Origin: an uncultured Luminiphilus sp.
GTDB lineage: Bacteria > Pseudomonadota > Gammaproteobacteria > Pseudomonadales > Halieaceae
Direction of reading: 5' to 3'
Assembly: GCA_938091995.1 (NCBI GenBank)
Contig: CALKNZ010000021.1
Location: 1-48,499, forward strand
DNA length: 48,499 nucleotides
A program made the position numbers and the translations under genes. The notes below the pieces were generated by a model. The model had not been told where the DNA came from, did no database searches, and saw nothing but the letters and a program-made list of their open reading frames with translations. Shown here piece by piece: positions 8,693-18,362 of this stretch. Within the stretch, counting starts at the first letter, position 1. Every line of letters starts with the position of its first letter.

Positions 8693-10454
8693 CAAGGGCG
8701 GGCGCGACGCGCATAACCTCTTCGAGCGTGGTCTCTCCTCGAGCAACTTTCTCAGCACCGGCCACTCTCAGGGGCACCATGCCGGCAGCCACAGACCGCT
8801 CTCGAATTTGACGGATATCATGACTGTCAGTGATCACGCTCTGAACACCTGCATCTGCCACTAGCACCTCATAAATACCCTCGCGTCCACGATAGCCGGT
8901 ATCCCTGCAGGCCTTGCACCCCACCGGGCGATAAAGTGACTCAGGCATCGTCATCGGATAATCACCCACCACCGCCCGCCAGCCAGCCTGATCTGTAGGC
9001 TCAAGCTGTTTGCAATGGCTACAAAGCGTCCTTACCAATCGTTGGGACATAACCCCTCGAACCGTGGCACGAATCAGAAAGGGAGGCACACCCAATTCCA
9101 CCAAGCGAGAAATCGCACCCGGAGAGTCATTGGTATGGAGTGTGCTGAGCACCAAATGTCCGGTCAATGCAGCCTGAATCGCCATGTTGGCAGTTTCCAG
9201 ATCCCGAATTTCGCCCACCATAATGATATCCGGGTCCTGCCGCATCAGCGCACGGACCCCCGAGGCAAAGTGCAGATCAATCGTGGCATTGACCTGCATT
9301 TGGTTAAATGCCGGCTCTATCATTTCAATGGGATCTTCAATGGTGCAAACGTTGACATCGGCGTTCGCGAGTTGCCGCAGGGTGGAATATAGGGTTGTGG
9401 TCTTTCCTGAGCCGGTAGGACCGGTTACCAAAACAATACCGGTACCCTGCTCAACAATACTCTGCCAACGCTGGTTATCGCTGCCACGTAATCCCAGCTC
9501 CTCAAAACTTTTGAGCAGCACATCGGGATCAAAGATCCGCATGACTAACTTTTCGCCAAATGCCGTTGGCAGCGTGGAGAGGCGCAGCTCTACTTCGTTG
9601 CCCTCGGGTGTCCGAGTTTTCAAGCGCCCATCCTGAGGGCGACGTTTTTCTGCCACGTCTAACCGACCAAGAATTTTAAAACGGCTAGTCACCGCAGAGG
9701 CTACTGCACCGGGTAACTCGTAAACCTTATGGAGCACTCCGTCGATACGAAACCGAACATTCCCTACTTCTCGGCGCGGCTCGATATGGATGTCACTGGC
9801 ACGCTGCTCAAAGGCATATTGTAAAAGCCAGTCGACGACACTCACGATATGCTGGTCGTTGGCATCGAGCTCAGACTTGCCCCCCAACTGCACCATGGCT
9901 TCCAGGTTTCCGAGGTTGCTACCTTCGCCACGATTTAGGGCGCGCGCACCCTGAACCGAGCGTGCCATGACATAAAACTCTTTGGTATAACGCGCGATAT
10001 CCCGGGGATCTGCCAGTACCCGACGTATTGGAAGTCGCGTGGCATGCTCAAGATCACGGACCCAACCGGAAACCCATGGCTCACTACTGGCAATGGTGAC
10101 CGCCATATCGTCGACCGCAACAGCCAGAATCTGATGGCGCTCGGCGAAGGCTTGGGACATCACTTCGGCGACGGCTTTTGAGTCAATTTTAAGCGGATCA
10201 ATCTCAAACACCCCCTGCCCTGTTTCCTGAGAGAGAAAGCCCAGCAGCGCGGCCATATCCAGTATCTGACCCGGGGCGCTGCAATCAGACAGCTTCTGTT
10301 CCGCAAGAAACGGCAGTGGTGCAAGGCGCATCTGCCGCATCGACCTGAGCCGTACCAAATCTTTAGCCGATAACCGTCCAGCTCGAGTCAGCCCCTCGGC
10401 AAGGCTGATCATGTCCAAACGGGACTCCGGCGGTATCATTATATGATTAGTCAT
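8685..10454 (-). CDS. Orphan GspE/PilB-type secretion ATPase
   Basis: A 589-residue AAA-type ATPase of the type II secretion / type IV pilus assembly family. An N-terminal MshEN-like region (about 15-170) precedes the ATPase core. The core has Walker A GPTGSGKTTT at 345-354, the Asp box, PDIIMVGEIRD as Walker B, the His-box LVLSTLHTNDSPGAISRL, and a tetracysteine zinc site CSHC...CKAC followed by GYRGREGIYEVL. The zinc site separates GspE/PilB extension ATPases from PilT. It overlaps glnE by 8 bases and is not accompanied by any pilin, secretin or inner-membrane platform gene here, so its machine must be encoded elsewhere. ATG 10454 is used, and its ribosome binding site is weak. Confidence 0.9.
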   Translation of the reverse strand: MTNHIMIPPESRLDMISLAEGLTRAGRLSAKDLVRLRSMRQMRLAPLPFLAEQKLSDCSAPGQILDMAALLGFLSQETGQGVFEIDPLKIDSKAVAEVMSQAFAERHQILAVAVDDMAVTIASSEPWVSGWVRDLEHATRLPIRRVLADPRDIARYTKEFYVMARSVQGARALNRGEGSNLGNLEAMVQLGGKSELDANDQHIVSVVDWLLQYAFEQRASDIHIEPRREVGNVRFRIDGVLHKVYELPGAVASAVTSRFKILGRLDVAEKRRPQDGRLKTRTPEGNEVELRLSTLPTAFGEKLVMRIFDPDVLLKSFEELGLRGSDNQRWQSIVEQGTGIVLVTGPTGSGKTTTLYSTLRQLANADVNVCTIEDPIEMIEPAFNQMQVNATIDLHFASGVRALMRQDPDIIMVGEIRDLETANMAIQAALTGHLVLSTLHTNDSPGAISRLVELGVPPFLIRATVRGVMSQRLVRTLCSHCKQLEPTDQAGWRAVVGDYPMTMPESLYRPVGCKACRDTGYRGREGIYEVLVADAGVQSVITDSHDIRQIRERSVAAGMVPLRVAGAEKVARGETTLEEVMRVAPALDD

Positions 10455-10791
10455 AGCTGCAGTTTACGCGCTGAAACAACCCTGTCACCGTCAAACACGC
10501 CACTCACCTCAATTTTTTAAGTAACCGCTAACCCTGTCCGCCAAAACCCTTGGGATTCGCGATTTTTAGATCATCAACATTTATTGAGTCTGAAGCCTTA
10601 GTTGCGCCCACGCTACGTACGAATATCTTGGTTAAAACCACCCCAAAAATGCCGTTAAGGGGGTGTTCGGTTCTTCGTAACCCCGCTGAGTTTTCATCAA
10701 GCCAGCCAAAAATTCCCAAGATTCTCTAGGCTGCTTTCGGGTAGTCTCGCGGTTTGAAATCTGTAGCACTCAGCAAAAGAGACCTGATACC
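10455..10791. other. Divergent intergenic region between GspE-like gene and argA
   Basis: About 337 bases without a supported gene. A 63-codon TTG-initiated frame on the reverse strand (10528-10719) has no family likeness and a weak ribosome binding site. CACCCC and GGGGTG around 10640-10670 could pair through a 6-base stem with a long loop, too weak to call. Promoters for the two diverging genes must lie here, but I could not pick out convincing boxes. Confidence 0.5.
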
Positions 10792-12096
10792 TTGGCTTCA
10801 TCCAGCAACCACATAGACTGGTTTCGACATACCAGTCCCTATATCCGGGCGCATCGGGGCCGGACGTTTGTGATTTATTTAGGTAATGGGGCTTTAGAGA
10901 GCGATCAATTCAACAATCTAATTAATGATCTCTGCCTGCTGCACCTGCTGGGTATTCGCTTGGTACTCGTTCACGCAACTCGAGAGGAAGTTGAGCATGC
11001 GTTAACCGCTTTGGGCATTACTGGACAACTTCACCGTGGTATTCGCATAACAGATACCGAGGTTTTGGGCGTAGTGCGAGACGTTTCTGCAACCCAGCGC
11101 TTACAGTTGGAAAGCCAACTATCTCAAGGGCTACCGGATTCACCCATGCACGGCGCTCGCTTGAGAGTAGTCAGCGGCAACTTCATTACCGCAAGACCGG
11201 TTGGCGTCGTCGACGGGGTCGATTTTTTATTTACCGGCGCAGTGCGGCGACTCGATGCAGTGGGCATCACTGCCGCCCTCGATAATCAAGCCATTGTTTT
11301 GCTCTCTCCCCTGGGGTTTTCTACTACCGGTGAAATATTCAATTTAAGTGCTGACGAGGTCGCAACAGCAGCTGCCGTCGCACTAGGTGCTGACAAATTA
11401 ATTTTTATGGATAGCACCGAGGGTTTAACAGATAGCTTGGGACACTTGGTGCGCCAGTGTACCGTTGCTGCTGCTCGCGCACTTCCCATAGACAATCCTC
11501 TACAAGCCAGTCAGCGTGACGCCGCCTGCCGCGCCTGCGAACAGGGCGTTAGTCGGGCACATTTTCTAAGCTATGCCCATAACGGTGCGCTCATTGAAGA
11601 GTTATTTAGTCACGATGGTGCCGGTACTTTGGTAAGCGAGGCGGTCTTTGAGCAACACCGGAAGGCCAGCGTTGACGATATCGCCGGAGTCCTCGACTTG
11701 GTAAGGCCTCTTGAGGAAGCCGGTGTGCTAGTGCGGCGTTCCCGGGAGCGTTTTGAACAGGAAATCACCAACTTTACCGTATTAGAACGAGATGGTCGGG
11801 TGTTGGCCTGCGCGGCGCTGTATCCGTTTGAAGGGACGCAGATGGCTGAAATTGCCTGCATTGCGACCCACACGGACTATCGCAACAGCGGCCGAGGTAC
11901 GCACCTGCTGGAGCTGCTGACAACACAAGCTAAAGACCAGGGTATTAGCCAACTTTTTGTGCTAACCACCCAAACCACCCACTGGTTTATAGAACAAGGT
12001 TTCGTCAATGCCAGCCTCGATCAGCTTCCGTCTGAGCGTCAGGCGCTTTATAACTTGCAACGAAATTCAAAAGTGCTGATCAAGGACCTCGACTGA
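10792..12096 (+). CDS. argA: Amino-acid N-acetyltransferase (N-acetylglutamate synthase) ArgA
   Basis: Acetylates glutamate with acetyl-CoA, the first step of arginine synthesis and normally feedback-inhibited by arginine. The 434 residues match classical ArgA. The N-terminal amino-acid-kinase-like domain begins FRHTSPYIRAHRGRTFVIYLG and covers about residues 10-280. A C-terminal GNAT domain (about 290-434) contains the ACIATHTDYRNSGRGTHLL acetyl-CoA loop and LFVLTTQTTHWFIEQGF. The start is TTG at 10792, with AAAAGAGA about 10 bases upstream. No ATG or GTG lies in a better place, and the conserved FRH segment begins at residue 11. ilvD follows on the same strand after 46 bases, so the two may share a transcript. 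Confidence 0.95.
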   Translation: MASSSNHIDWFRHTSPYIRAHRGRTFVIYLGNGALESDQFNNLINDLCLLHLLGIRLVLVHATREEVEHALTALGITGQLHRGIRITDTEVLGVVRDVSATQRLQLESQLSQGLPDSPMHGARLRVVSGNFITARPVGVVDGVDFLFTGAVRRLDAVGITAALDNQAIVLLSPLGFSTTGEIFNLSADEVATAAAVALGADKLIFMDSTEGLTDSLGHLVRQCTVAAARALPIDNPLQASQRDAACRACEQGVSRAHFLSYAHNGALIEELFSHDGAGTLVSEAVFEQHRKASVDDIAGVLDLVRPLEEAGVLVRRSRERFEQEITNFTVLERDGRVLACAALYPFEGTQMAEIACIATHTDYRNSGRGTHLLELLTTQAKDQGISQLFVLTTQTTHWFIEQGFVNASLDQLPSERQALYNLQRNSKVLIKDLD

Positions 12097-12142
12097 CCCG
12101 CCCTAGCTGTTAGAATTCCTGCCCTACTCGGGAGAACACAGC

Positions 12143-13984
12143 ATGCCCCAATACCGATCAAAAACATCGACAGCTGGACGGAACATGGCCGGCGCTAGAG
12201 CTCTCTGGCGCGCTACCGGCATGACCGATGGCGATTTTGAAAAACCCATAATTGCTGTGGTGAACTCATTCACGCAGTTTGTACCGGGTCATGTTCATTT
12301 GAAGGACATGGGTCAGCTCGTCGCCAGAGAAATCGAAGCGGCCGGCGGCGTTGCTAAAGAATTTAATACTATTGCGGTCGATGACGGAATCGCCATGGGC
12401 CATGACGGCATGCTGTATAGCCTGCCTTCCCGTGACATTATTTCCGACTCAGTTGAATACATGGTCAATGCCCACTGTGCCGATGCCATGGTGTGTATTT
12501 CCAACTGTGACAAAATTACTCCGGGAATGCTCAACGCGGCCATGCGGCTCAATATTCCCTGCATTTTTGTCTCCGGTGGACCCATGGAAGCCGGCAAGAC
12601 GAAGTTGTCTGAACACAAGCTAGACCTTGTAGACGCCATGGTAATTGCAGCAGATGACTCTGCCGATGATGCGACAGTTGCTGCCTACGAACGGTCTGCC
12701 TGTCCCACCTGTGGCTCTTGTTCGGGTATGTTTACCGCAAACTCAATGAACTGCCTCACCGAAGCCCTAGGTTTAAGCCTACCTGGCAATGGTTCACTGC
12801 TGGCAACCCACGCCGATCGAGAAGCGTTATTTAAACGGGCAGGACGGGTGTCTGTTTCTCTGGCCCGACGTTGGTACGAACAGGATGATGCCTCGGCGTT
12901 ACCTCGAAATATTGCCAATCGACAAGCCTTTGAAAACGCGATGTGTCTCGATGTTGCCATGGGCGGCTCCACCAACACTATTCTGCACCTGTTGGCGGCA
13001 GCACAAGAGGCCGACATCGATTTTTCAATGAGCGATATCGATACGCTGAGCCGACGAATTCCCCAGCTGTGTAAAGTGGCGCCCAGTACACCGCTATACC
13101 ACATGGAAGATGTGCATCGCGCCGGCGGCGTTATGGCCATACTGGGTGAGCTCGCCCGGGGTGGCCTGATCGATACCAGCACCCACACCGTACATACTGC
13201 CTCTATGGGCGAAGCACTCGCTGAGTGGGATATTGCGCAAACCCAAGACCCAGAGGTGCACAAACTTTTTTCCGCAGGGCCCGCTGGCATACCGACACAG
13301 CAGGCGTTTAGCCAGGCAACACGCTGGCCCAGCCTTGATCTTGATAGGGCCGGAGGTTGCATTCGGGACGTGGCCCACGCCTATTCTCAGGAAGGCGGCC
13401 TAGCCGTCTTGTTCGGCAACATTGCTGAAGACGGTTGTGTGGTGAAGACTGCAGGGGTTGATGATGACGTCTTTTGTTTCAATGGACCCGCCCACATCTG
13501 CGAGAGTCAGGAGGCTGCCGTCGCCGATATTCTTGAGGATCGTGTCGCTGCAGGTGCCGTTGTCATTATTCGCTATGAGGGGCCCCGAGGCGGACCAGGC
13601 ATGCAAGAAATGCTGTATCCAACCAGCTACCTAAAATCGAAAGGGCTAGGCAAAGCGTGTGCGCTAGTTACCGATGGTCGTTTTTCAGGAGGGACTTCGG
13701 GACTGTCCATTGGCCACGTATCACCCGAAGCTGCCGCAGGCGGCGCCATTGGTTTGGTGCAGACAGGCGACACCATCGCGATCGACATTCCTAATCGGCG
13801 CATCGATGTAGTGCTCGACGCAGCAACCCTCGAAAGTCGAAGAGCTCAAATGGATAGCTCAGAGAAGCCTTGGCAGCCTCAGGCGGCACGCCCTAGAAAG
13901 GTCAGTGCCGCGTTAAAAGTCTACGCTCGCATGGTAACCAGCGCAGACAAAGGCGCGGTCAGGGATTTATCGCTGTTGGACTAA
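12143..13984 (+). CDS. ilvD: Dihydroxy-acid dehydratase IlvD
   Basis: Iron-sulfur dehydratase converting dihydroxyisovalerate and dihydroxymethylvalerate to the 2-keto acid precursors of valine and isoleucine. At 613 residues it has the normal length. It starts [26 protein letters not shown]. Cluster and active-site segments are [12 protein letters not shown] near residue 120, [19 protein letters not shown] near 190-210, [13 protein letters not shown], and [18 protein letters not shown] near the C terminus. GGAG lies upstream of ATG 12143 with good spacing. The 3' end overlaps the convergent lipoprotein gene by 26 bases. Its keto-acid products are used by the LeuA and IlvE enzymes also encoded in this window. 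Confidence 0.97.
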   Translation: MPQYRSKTSTAGRNMAGARALWRATGMTDGDFEKPIIAVVNSFTQFVPGHVHLKDMGQLVAREIEAAGGVAKEFNTIAVDDGIAMGHDGMLYSLPSRDIISDSVEYMVNAHCADAMVCISNCDKITPGMLNAAMRLNIPCIFVSGGPMEAGKTKLSEHKLDLVDAMVIAADDSADDATVAAYERSACPTCGSCSGMFTANSMNCLTEALGLSLPGNGSLLATHADREALFKRAGRVSVSLARRWYEQDDASALPRNIANRQAFENAMCLDVAMGGSTNTILHLLAAAQEADIDFSMSDIDTLSRRIPQLCKVAPSTPLYHMEDVHRAGGVMAILGELARGGLIDTSTHTVHTASMGEALAEWDIAQTQDPEVHKLFSAGPAGIPTQQAFSQATRWPSLDLDRAGGCIRDVAHAYSQEGGLAVLFGNIAEDGCVVKTAGVDDDVFCFNGPAHICESQEAAVADILEDRVAAGAVVIIRYEGPRGGPGMQEMLYPTSYLKSKGLGKACALVTDGRFSGGTSGLSIGHVSPEAAAGGAIGLVQTGDTIAIDIPNRRIDVVLDAATLESRRAQMDSSEKPWQPQAARPRKVSAALKVYARMVTSADKGAVRDLSLLD

Positions 13985-14849
13985 ACGGCTCAGCCTGCGC
14001 CACAAGCGCTATAAAATCGTCACGATAATCGTCGATTTTCCGACGCAAACGACGGTCTTGCTTGGGCGTACGCAAGTTGATTACCTCAGTGAATATCGTC
14101 TGGGACAGAGCACTGTTGTGAGCGTAAACCGCCACGTAATCTGGGGAGCGAGCAGCCTCTCGCCCGGCGAGTACAGCATAGACTTCAGAGGGCCAATCCG
14201 CCCCATTATTGGTAATAACCCCGGCAAGTTCAGATGTCCAGCTCGCTCGGTCTTCAATCCATACACCGTCAAACCGCTGATAATCCCGAGTATGAATCAT
14301 TAACACCTCCTTTTGTTGAACCGTAAGACGGCCCAAAAACTTACTCAAATTATCTGCAAGCTGCTCCTGCGTATTATCTTGATAGGCCTCATCTGATCGC
14401 GACAGCAATCGCTCTCGCTGCTCATTCTGTTCGTCCTGCAACGCCAGCATGAATTCTTGTCGCTGTTCGAGGCTTAACGTCGCACCAAAGTCGATCATTA
14501 AATCGAGGATACGAGCCTCAAGGCGATCTGCGGCCTGAGACAATTCGTCAAATAGCGTTGCTACCGCCCCAGCAGTTAGGCTGGGTTCAAGACTGCGCTC
14601 AAAATCTGTGAGCAGCTGGGTGTAACTCGGCAGCTCTTCGCGCCGGTGCCAATCGAGTAATTGATCTATCCGAACTTGAAAATCGGCAGACTGCTGGGCA
14701 TTGAGCGTGACGTAATCGTCAACGTACCAATCAATCAGGGTGTCTAATCTGTTATAAAAAAACCGCGTGCCGGAGCAGGCGGATACGGTCAAAAGCATGA
14801 CCAAAATCAGGACGGTTTTAGCGCCACATCGGTATCGTGCCTTCAACAT
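13959..14849 (-). CDS. Predicted lipoprotein, DUF6279-like
   Basis: A 296-residue protein with a basic N terminus, a hydrophobic stretch and the lipobox TVSAC at 21-25, so Cys25 should be lipidated. The mature part is mostly helical. It begins [21 protein letters not shown], followed by [28 protein letters not shown], which is the hallmark wording of the DUF6279 family as I recall it. No catalytic motif is visible and the function is unknown. ATG 14849 was chosen because it places the signal at the N terminus. This start overlaps the end of the diguanylate cyclase gene by 32 bases, so the two are probably cotranscribed. The 3' end overlaps ilvD on the other strand by 26 bases. Confidence 0.8.
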   Translation of the reverse strand: MLKARYRCGAKTVLILVMLLTVSACSGTRFFYNRLDTLIDWYVDDYVTLNAQQSADFQVRIDQLLDWHRREELPSYTQLLTDFERSLEPSLTAGAVATLFDELSQAADRLEARILDLMIDFGATLSLEQRQEFMLALQDEQNEQRERLLSRSDEAYQDNTQEQLADNLSKFLGRLTVQQKEVLMIHTRDYQRFDGVWIEDRASWTSELAGVITNNGADWPSEVYAVLAGREAARSPDYVAVYAHNSALSQTIFTEVINLRTPKQDRRLRRKIDDYRDDFIALVAQAEPFSPTAINP

Positions 14850-15957
14850 TTGTGGGATCCCGCGGTGAGGGTTCTTTGATATAAACTTGATCTCGGCCTT
14901 TGCGTTTGGCTTCGTACATTGCCCGGTCAACACTGAGCAGCCAATCTTCAGCAGAATCGACGGTTGTCACGTCGCAGACACCAATACTGACAGTGACCCG
15001 TCGTCCAGGAATGACTTCTTGTGAGGCAATTTTACTGCGTAGTTCATCGGCGATTTTTCGAGCCGTCTGAGCGCCCACCTCGCTTAAAAGCACCACAAAC
15101 TCTTCCCCACCCAAGCGGAATAGCATGTCCGCTCCTCGAATTCGGCCATCAATTAAAGCCACCATGGCTTTGAGCACTCGATCACCCTCAACATGGCCCA
15201 TTTCGTCATTGATGCGCTTGAAGTAATCAATGTCGATTAACAAGAGCGACGAAAGCCTCGCGTAGCGGTGGTAGTCCGCTAAGTGCCTTCGAGTTTGAGG
15301 CAATAAATACCGACGATTATAAGCACCGGTCAGTGGGTCAGTCAGCGCAAGATCAGCCAGCTCATCAGTCTGGCGAGCCTGTAGTTGCATCATGGCCAAA
15401 CTTAGCAGCCAGGTTGAAAAAATAGCGGCGTCCAATGCCAAACCTTCACCAAAGCCTTGCCAACCATGTGCCCAAAACAGTGCTGCCAAAATGGTAGCGC
15501 CCCCTGCCAGCGCAGCCGCCGTTGGCAAGAGAGCAGCCATTGCAATCATCAGCAGGAAAATCCACAGCTCCTGATAGCTCGAACCCAGCTTTATGGACCA
15601 AACAACCGTAATCAGGGTTGCCAGCAGCGCGAGGACTGGAGGAATTAAAACCTTATCATGGCGAAAAAAAGCGTACGCGGTGGCGGCGAGTAGCAAGGTC
15701 ACCAATCCGGCAAACACATTCAAAAATAGTGGCCTGGGGGTGATTAAAACGCCTTCGATTACCACCACCATCGTAGCGGAAAACATAATGGGCAATAGCA
15801 AACGGTATAAAACTAAACGCCGCTCGTGCTGCACGTCCTCGGGATCAAAACCCTGTGAAGACCCGACATCAGTTCGCAACAGCCCACGCCAAAAGCGCGC
15901 CGGTGCTTTAAAACCGGTCGCGTCGTAAAGCGGGACTTCTGGGTCACGATTGATCAT
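14818..15957 (-). CDS. Membrane-bound diguanylate cyclase (GGDEF)
   Basis: Makes cyclic di-GMP from two GTP. The 379 residues comprise a cytosolic N-terminal tail, about five or six hydrophobic segments between residues 50 and 190, and a GGDEF domain from about 200. The domain begins ALTDPLTGAYNRRYLLP and has DIDYFKRINDEMGHVEGD for metal and substrate binding. The active loop GGEEF is at 283-287. RGAD at 274-277, five residues upstream, is an intact inhibitory (I) site, so product inhibition is expected. There is no EAL domain. It probably forms a transcript with the overlapping downstream lipoprotein. The sensed signal is unknown. ATG 15957 is used. Confidence 0.93.
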   Translation of the reverse strand: MINRDPEVPLYDATGFKAPARFWRGLLRTDVGSSQGFDPEDVQHERRLVLYRLLLPIMFSATMVVVIEGVLITPRPLFLNVFAGLVTLLLAATAYAFFRHDKVLIPPVLALLATLITVVWSIKLGSSYQELWIFLLMIAMAALLPTAAALAGGATILAALFWAHGWQGFGEGLALDAAIFSTWLLSLAMMQLQARQTDELADLALTDPLTGAYNRRYLLPQTRRHLADYHRYARLSSLLLIDIDYFKRINDEMGHVEGDRVLKAMVALIDGRIRGADMLFRLGGEEFVVLLSEVGAQTARKIADELRSKIASQEVIPGRRVTVSIGVCDVTTVDSAEDWLLSVDRAMYEAKRKGRDQVYIKEPSPRDPTNVEGTIPMWR

Positions 15958-15969
15958 GTACCTGCGCTC

Positions 15970-15982
15970 TTAGTGCCACTAA
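15970..15982. promoter_or_regulatory. Palindrome TTAGTG-C-CACTAA upstream of the diguanylate cyclase
   Basis: A perfect inverted repeat with 6-base arms, 13-25 bases upstream of the diguanylate cyclase ATG. A second short palindrome, GTGTGACAC, lies about 20 bases further upstream. Both are suitable for a dimeric repressor or for RNA structure near the ribosome binding site. No regulator can be named. Confidence 0.3.
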
Positions 15983-16041
15983 TACTTAGTTCCTTTAGTG
16001 TGACACACAGGGCTCCGTTTAACAGCCATGATTGACGAAAC

Positions 16042-17727
16042 TCAAGCAGCATTCTCAGCAAGCTGACAATGGCCTTGCAGAGCCGACAGAATTGCATTTA
16101 ACGTTGCTTGGACTATATCGTTGCTGCGCCCAACACCGCAGGGCCGTGCCCCTTCAATGTTGAGCTGCACATAGCAGACAGCCTCTGCATCAGAGCTCTG
16201 TCCCAAAGTATGTTCACTGTACTCCACCAGCACCATTTTTTTACCGGTCACCTGTTCCATGGCATCGATAAAGGCGTCTAGCACACCAGTACCCTTTCCT
16301 TGGATCCGCGTCTCGCCATCACCCGCGCCAAGAACGGCCGTTAACTGATGTTCCGAATCATCTTTTGAAACCTCATAGCGGCCCAAGCTCCAGGCGCCGG
16401 GAACGTCTAAATAGGTGTCGCAAAAAAGCTGATGAATCTGATCTGAGGCAACCTCCGCCTCGCTTTGCTCCGCGAGACGCTGCACGGCGCTGCTAAAGTC
16501 AATTTGCAGCCATCTGGGCAAGTCATAACCATGATCTCGGGATAAAACATAAGCAACACCACCTTTACCCGATTGGCTGTTAATGCGAATAACCTCCTGA
16601 TAAGTTCGACCGATATCGTGAGGGTCGATAGGCAGATACGCCACATCCCAGGCATCATTATCACCCCGAAGTGCAAGACATTTGTTAATCGCATCTTGAT
16701 GACTCCCCGAAAATGCAGTGAACACTAATTCACCGGCATAAGGATGACGAGGGTGAACCGGCAGCTGTGTGCAGTCTCTAACCGTGGCAATGATCGCATC
16801 CATATTGTCGAACTTAAGCTCTGGATCGACACCCTGACTATAGAGATTCATCGCCATAGTAACGATATCCATATTGCCTGTGCGTTCACCGTTGCCCATT
16901 AAAGTCCCCTCAACACGATCGGCACCCGCCATAACACCGAGTTCTCCAGCGGCCACCGCACAACCGCGATCGTTGTGCGTATGAAGTGAAATGAGTATCG
17001 AATCACGGTTAGCCACGTTATCGCAAAACCATTCGATCTGATCGGCATAAATATTGGGCGTGCTCATCTCAACCGTAGCAGGGAGGTTAATAATCACCGG
17101 ATGTTCTGGTGTGGGATTGAACACTTGGTTAACCGCATCACAAATTTCAACGGCAAAATCGAGTTCAGTACCGGTAAAACTCTCGGGGCTGTACTCAAAG
17201 GTCCACTCTGTCTCTGGGTGGCGATCAGCCTCGGCCTTCACTAGCCTGGCGCCCTGAACCGCAATTTCGATAATACCCGCCCTATCAAGCTTAAAAACGT
17301 CTCGGCGTTGAACGACCGATGTCGAATTATAAAAGTGCACTACAGCACGCTTAACCCCGCTTAAAGCTTCGAAAGTTTTAGTAATAAGCTCTGCTCGCGC
17401 CTGAACTAGCACTTGAACAGTCACATCATCGGGAATCCGCCCTTCAGTAATCAGCTTCCTCAAAAAATCAAAATCGTGACTCGATGCTGAAGGGAATCCA
17501 ACCTCAATCGTTTTGAACCCAATGTCTAAGAGCTGCTCCCAAAGGCGCAGCTTCTGTTGTGCATTCATGGGTTCTACCAGAGCCTGATTACCGTCGCGTA
17601 GATCGACAGAACACCATTGAGGCGCACGATCAATAACACGATCCGGCCAGCGCCGATCCGCCTTGGGTACGGGCGCGAAAGGGCGGTACTTACAGGCATC
17701 AAAATTCGAGGACAGGTTAGGTTTCAT
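16042..17727 (-). CDS. leuA: 2-isopropylmalate synthase LeuA (long form)
   Basis: Condenses 2-ketoisovalerate with acetyl-CoA, the committed step of leucine synthesis. At 561 residues it is the long LeuA type also found in Pseudomonas and actinobacteria. The TIM-barrel catalytic domain has APQWCSVDLRDGNQALVEPM (metal and substrate motif), IEVGFPSASSHDFDF, the SLHTHNDRGCAVAAGELGVM metal-binding histidines, and GNGERTGNMDIVT. The C-terminal allosteric LeuA dimer domain begins near residue 430 and ends with IEGARPCGVGRSNDIV, consistent with leucine feedback. ATG 17727 is chosen over longer open-frame options because MKPNLSS fits the usual start. It is divergent from the Lrp/AsnC regulator, with 137 bases between starts. 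Confidence 0.95.
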   Translation of the reverse strand: MKPNLSSNFDACKYRPFAPVPKADRRWPDRVIDRAPQWCSVDLRDGNQALVEPMNAQQKLRLWEQLLDIGFKTIEVGFPSASSHDFDFLRKLITEGRIPDDVTVQVLVQARAELITKTFEALSGVKRAVVHFYNSTSVVQRRDVFKLDRAGIIEIAVQGARLVKAEADRHPETEWTFEYSPESFTGTELDFAVEICDAVNQVFNPTPEHPVIINLPATVEMSTPNIYADQIEWFCDNVANRDSILISLHTHNDRGCAVAAGELGVMAGADRVEGTLMGNGERTGNMDIVTMAMNLYSQGVDPELKFDNMDAIIATVRDCTQLPVHPRHPYAGELVFTAFSGSHQDAINKCLALRGDNDAWDVAYLPIDPHDIGRTYQEVIRINSQSGKGGVAYVLSRDHGYDLPRWLQIDFSSAVQRLAEQSEAEVASDQIHQLFCDTYLDVPGAWSLGRYEVSKDDSEHQLTAVLGAGDGETRIQGKGTGVLDAFIDAMEQVTGKKMVLVEYSEHTLGQSSDAEAVCYVQLNIEGARPCGVGRSNDIVQATLNAILSALQGHCQLAENAA

Positions 17728-17804
17728 GGCATCAGCATCTCTGAGTAAACTGCGCCTATTGTAACGCGGCACAAGGAGGTTTTTTGACCAATTAAACCAG
17801 TAAA

Positions 17805-17837
17805 TTGACCTATATTTGCGATTATTAGTATGATAAT
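17805..17837 (+). promoter_or_regulatory. Sigma-70-type promoter for the lrp-like gene with overlapping inverted repeat
   Basis: TTGACC at 17805-17810 and TATGAT at 17829-17834 are separated by 18 bases, a good housekeeping promoter pair about 30 bases upstream of the regulator ATG. An inverted repeat ATTAT-N7-ATAAT (17821-17837) overlaps the -10 box in an AT-rich stretch. That placement would suit autoregulation by the Lrp-type product, but this is inference. Confidence 0.5.
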
Positions 17838-17864
17838 TCTAGATTTTTAGCGGAAAGCTCTAAA

Positions 17865-18350
17865 ATGGCGGGAATTGAAATTGACCGAATCGACCTGAAA
17901 ATTCTCGATTCATTACAACGAAACGCGGGCCTTAGCAATCTAGAACTCGCTGAGCGCGTAGGGCTGACCCCGACACCCTGTGCTCGTCGCGTAAAGCGCT
18001 TAGAGGCTAACGGGATCATCCTTGAGCGCATTACTTTGCTGGATCAATCAAAACTGGGGCTGGCTCTGACTGCCCATATCGGCATTACCATGGATGAGCA
18101 TACGCCCGAAAGATTCGCAGCCTTCGAGGAGGCGGTCACCCAGTATCCGGAAGTTATGGAATGCTGTGTGGTCACGGGACAAAGTGCTGACTACCTAATT
18201 AAGGCCGTCGTCGCCGACATGGTTCACTATGAACAATTCCTGTTAGGAAAGCTGACAAGGATCCCTGGGGTTTCGGGGGTCCACTCGAGCTTTGAACTCA
18301 GAAAAGTAGTGACCCATGCTGCACTGCCGCTGAATCACAGCGGCCAGTAA
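17865..18350 (+). CDS. Lrp/AsnC family transcriptional regulator
   Basis: A 161-residue feast/famine regulator. The N-terminal winged helix-turn-helix starts IDRIDLKILDSLQRNAGLSN and contains LELAERVGLTPTPCARRVKRLE (about 24-46). An Lrp-type RAM ligand-binding domain follows, with ECCVVTGQSADYLIKAVV near residue 105 and the C-terminal GVSGVHSSFELRKVV. GGAAA lies upstream of ATG 17865. It is divergent from leuA, and members of the family often control the neighbouring gene and their own. Control of leuA by leucine or another amino acid is therefore a reasonable inference. Whether it is global Lrp or a local paralogue cannot be told. Confidence 0.9.
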   Translation: MAGIEIDRIDLKILDSLQRNAGLSNLELAERVGLTPTPCARRVKRLEANGIILERITLLDQSKLGLALTAHIGITMDEHTPERFAAFEEAVTQYPEVMECCVVTGQSADYLIKAVVADMVHYEQFLLGKLTRIPGVSGVHSSFELRKVVTHAALPLNHSGQ

Positions 18351-18362
18351 ATCGACATCAGA

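Noticed and set aside
10528..10719. 63-codon reverse-strand frame in the argA upstream region
   Set aside because: TTG start with weak ribosome binding site, no similarity to any family I know, and no coupling to the next gene.
12685..13362. Long reverse-strand open frame (225 codons)
   Set aside because: It lies wholly inside ilvD, whose conserved iron-sulfur motifs are encoded on the forward strand. The reverse frame has no family features.
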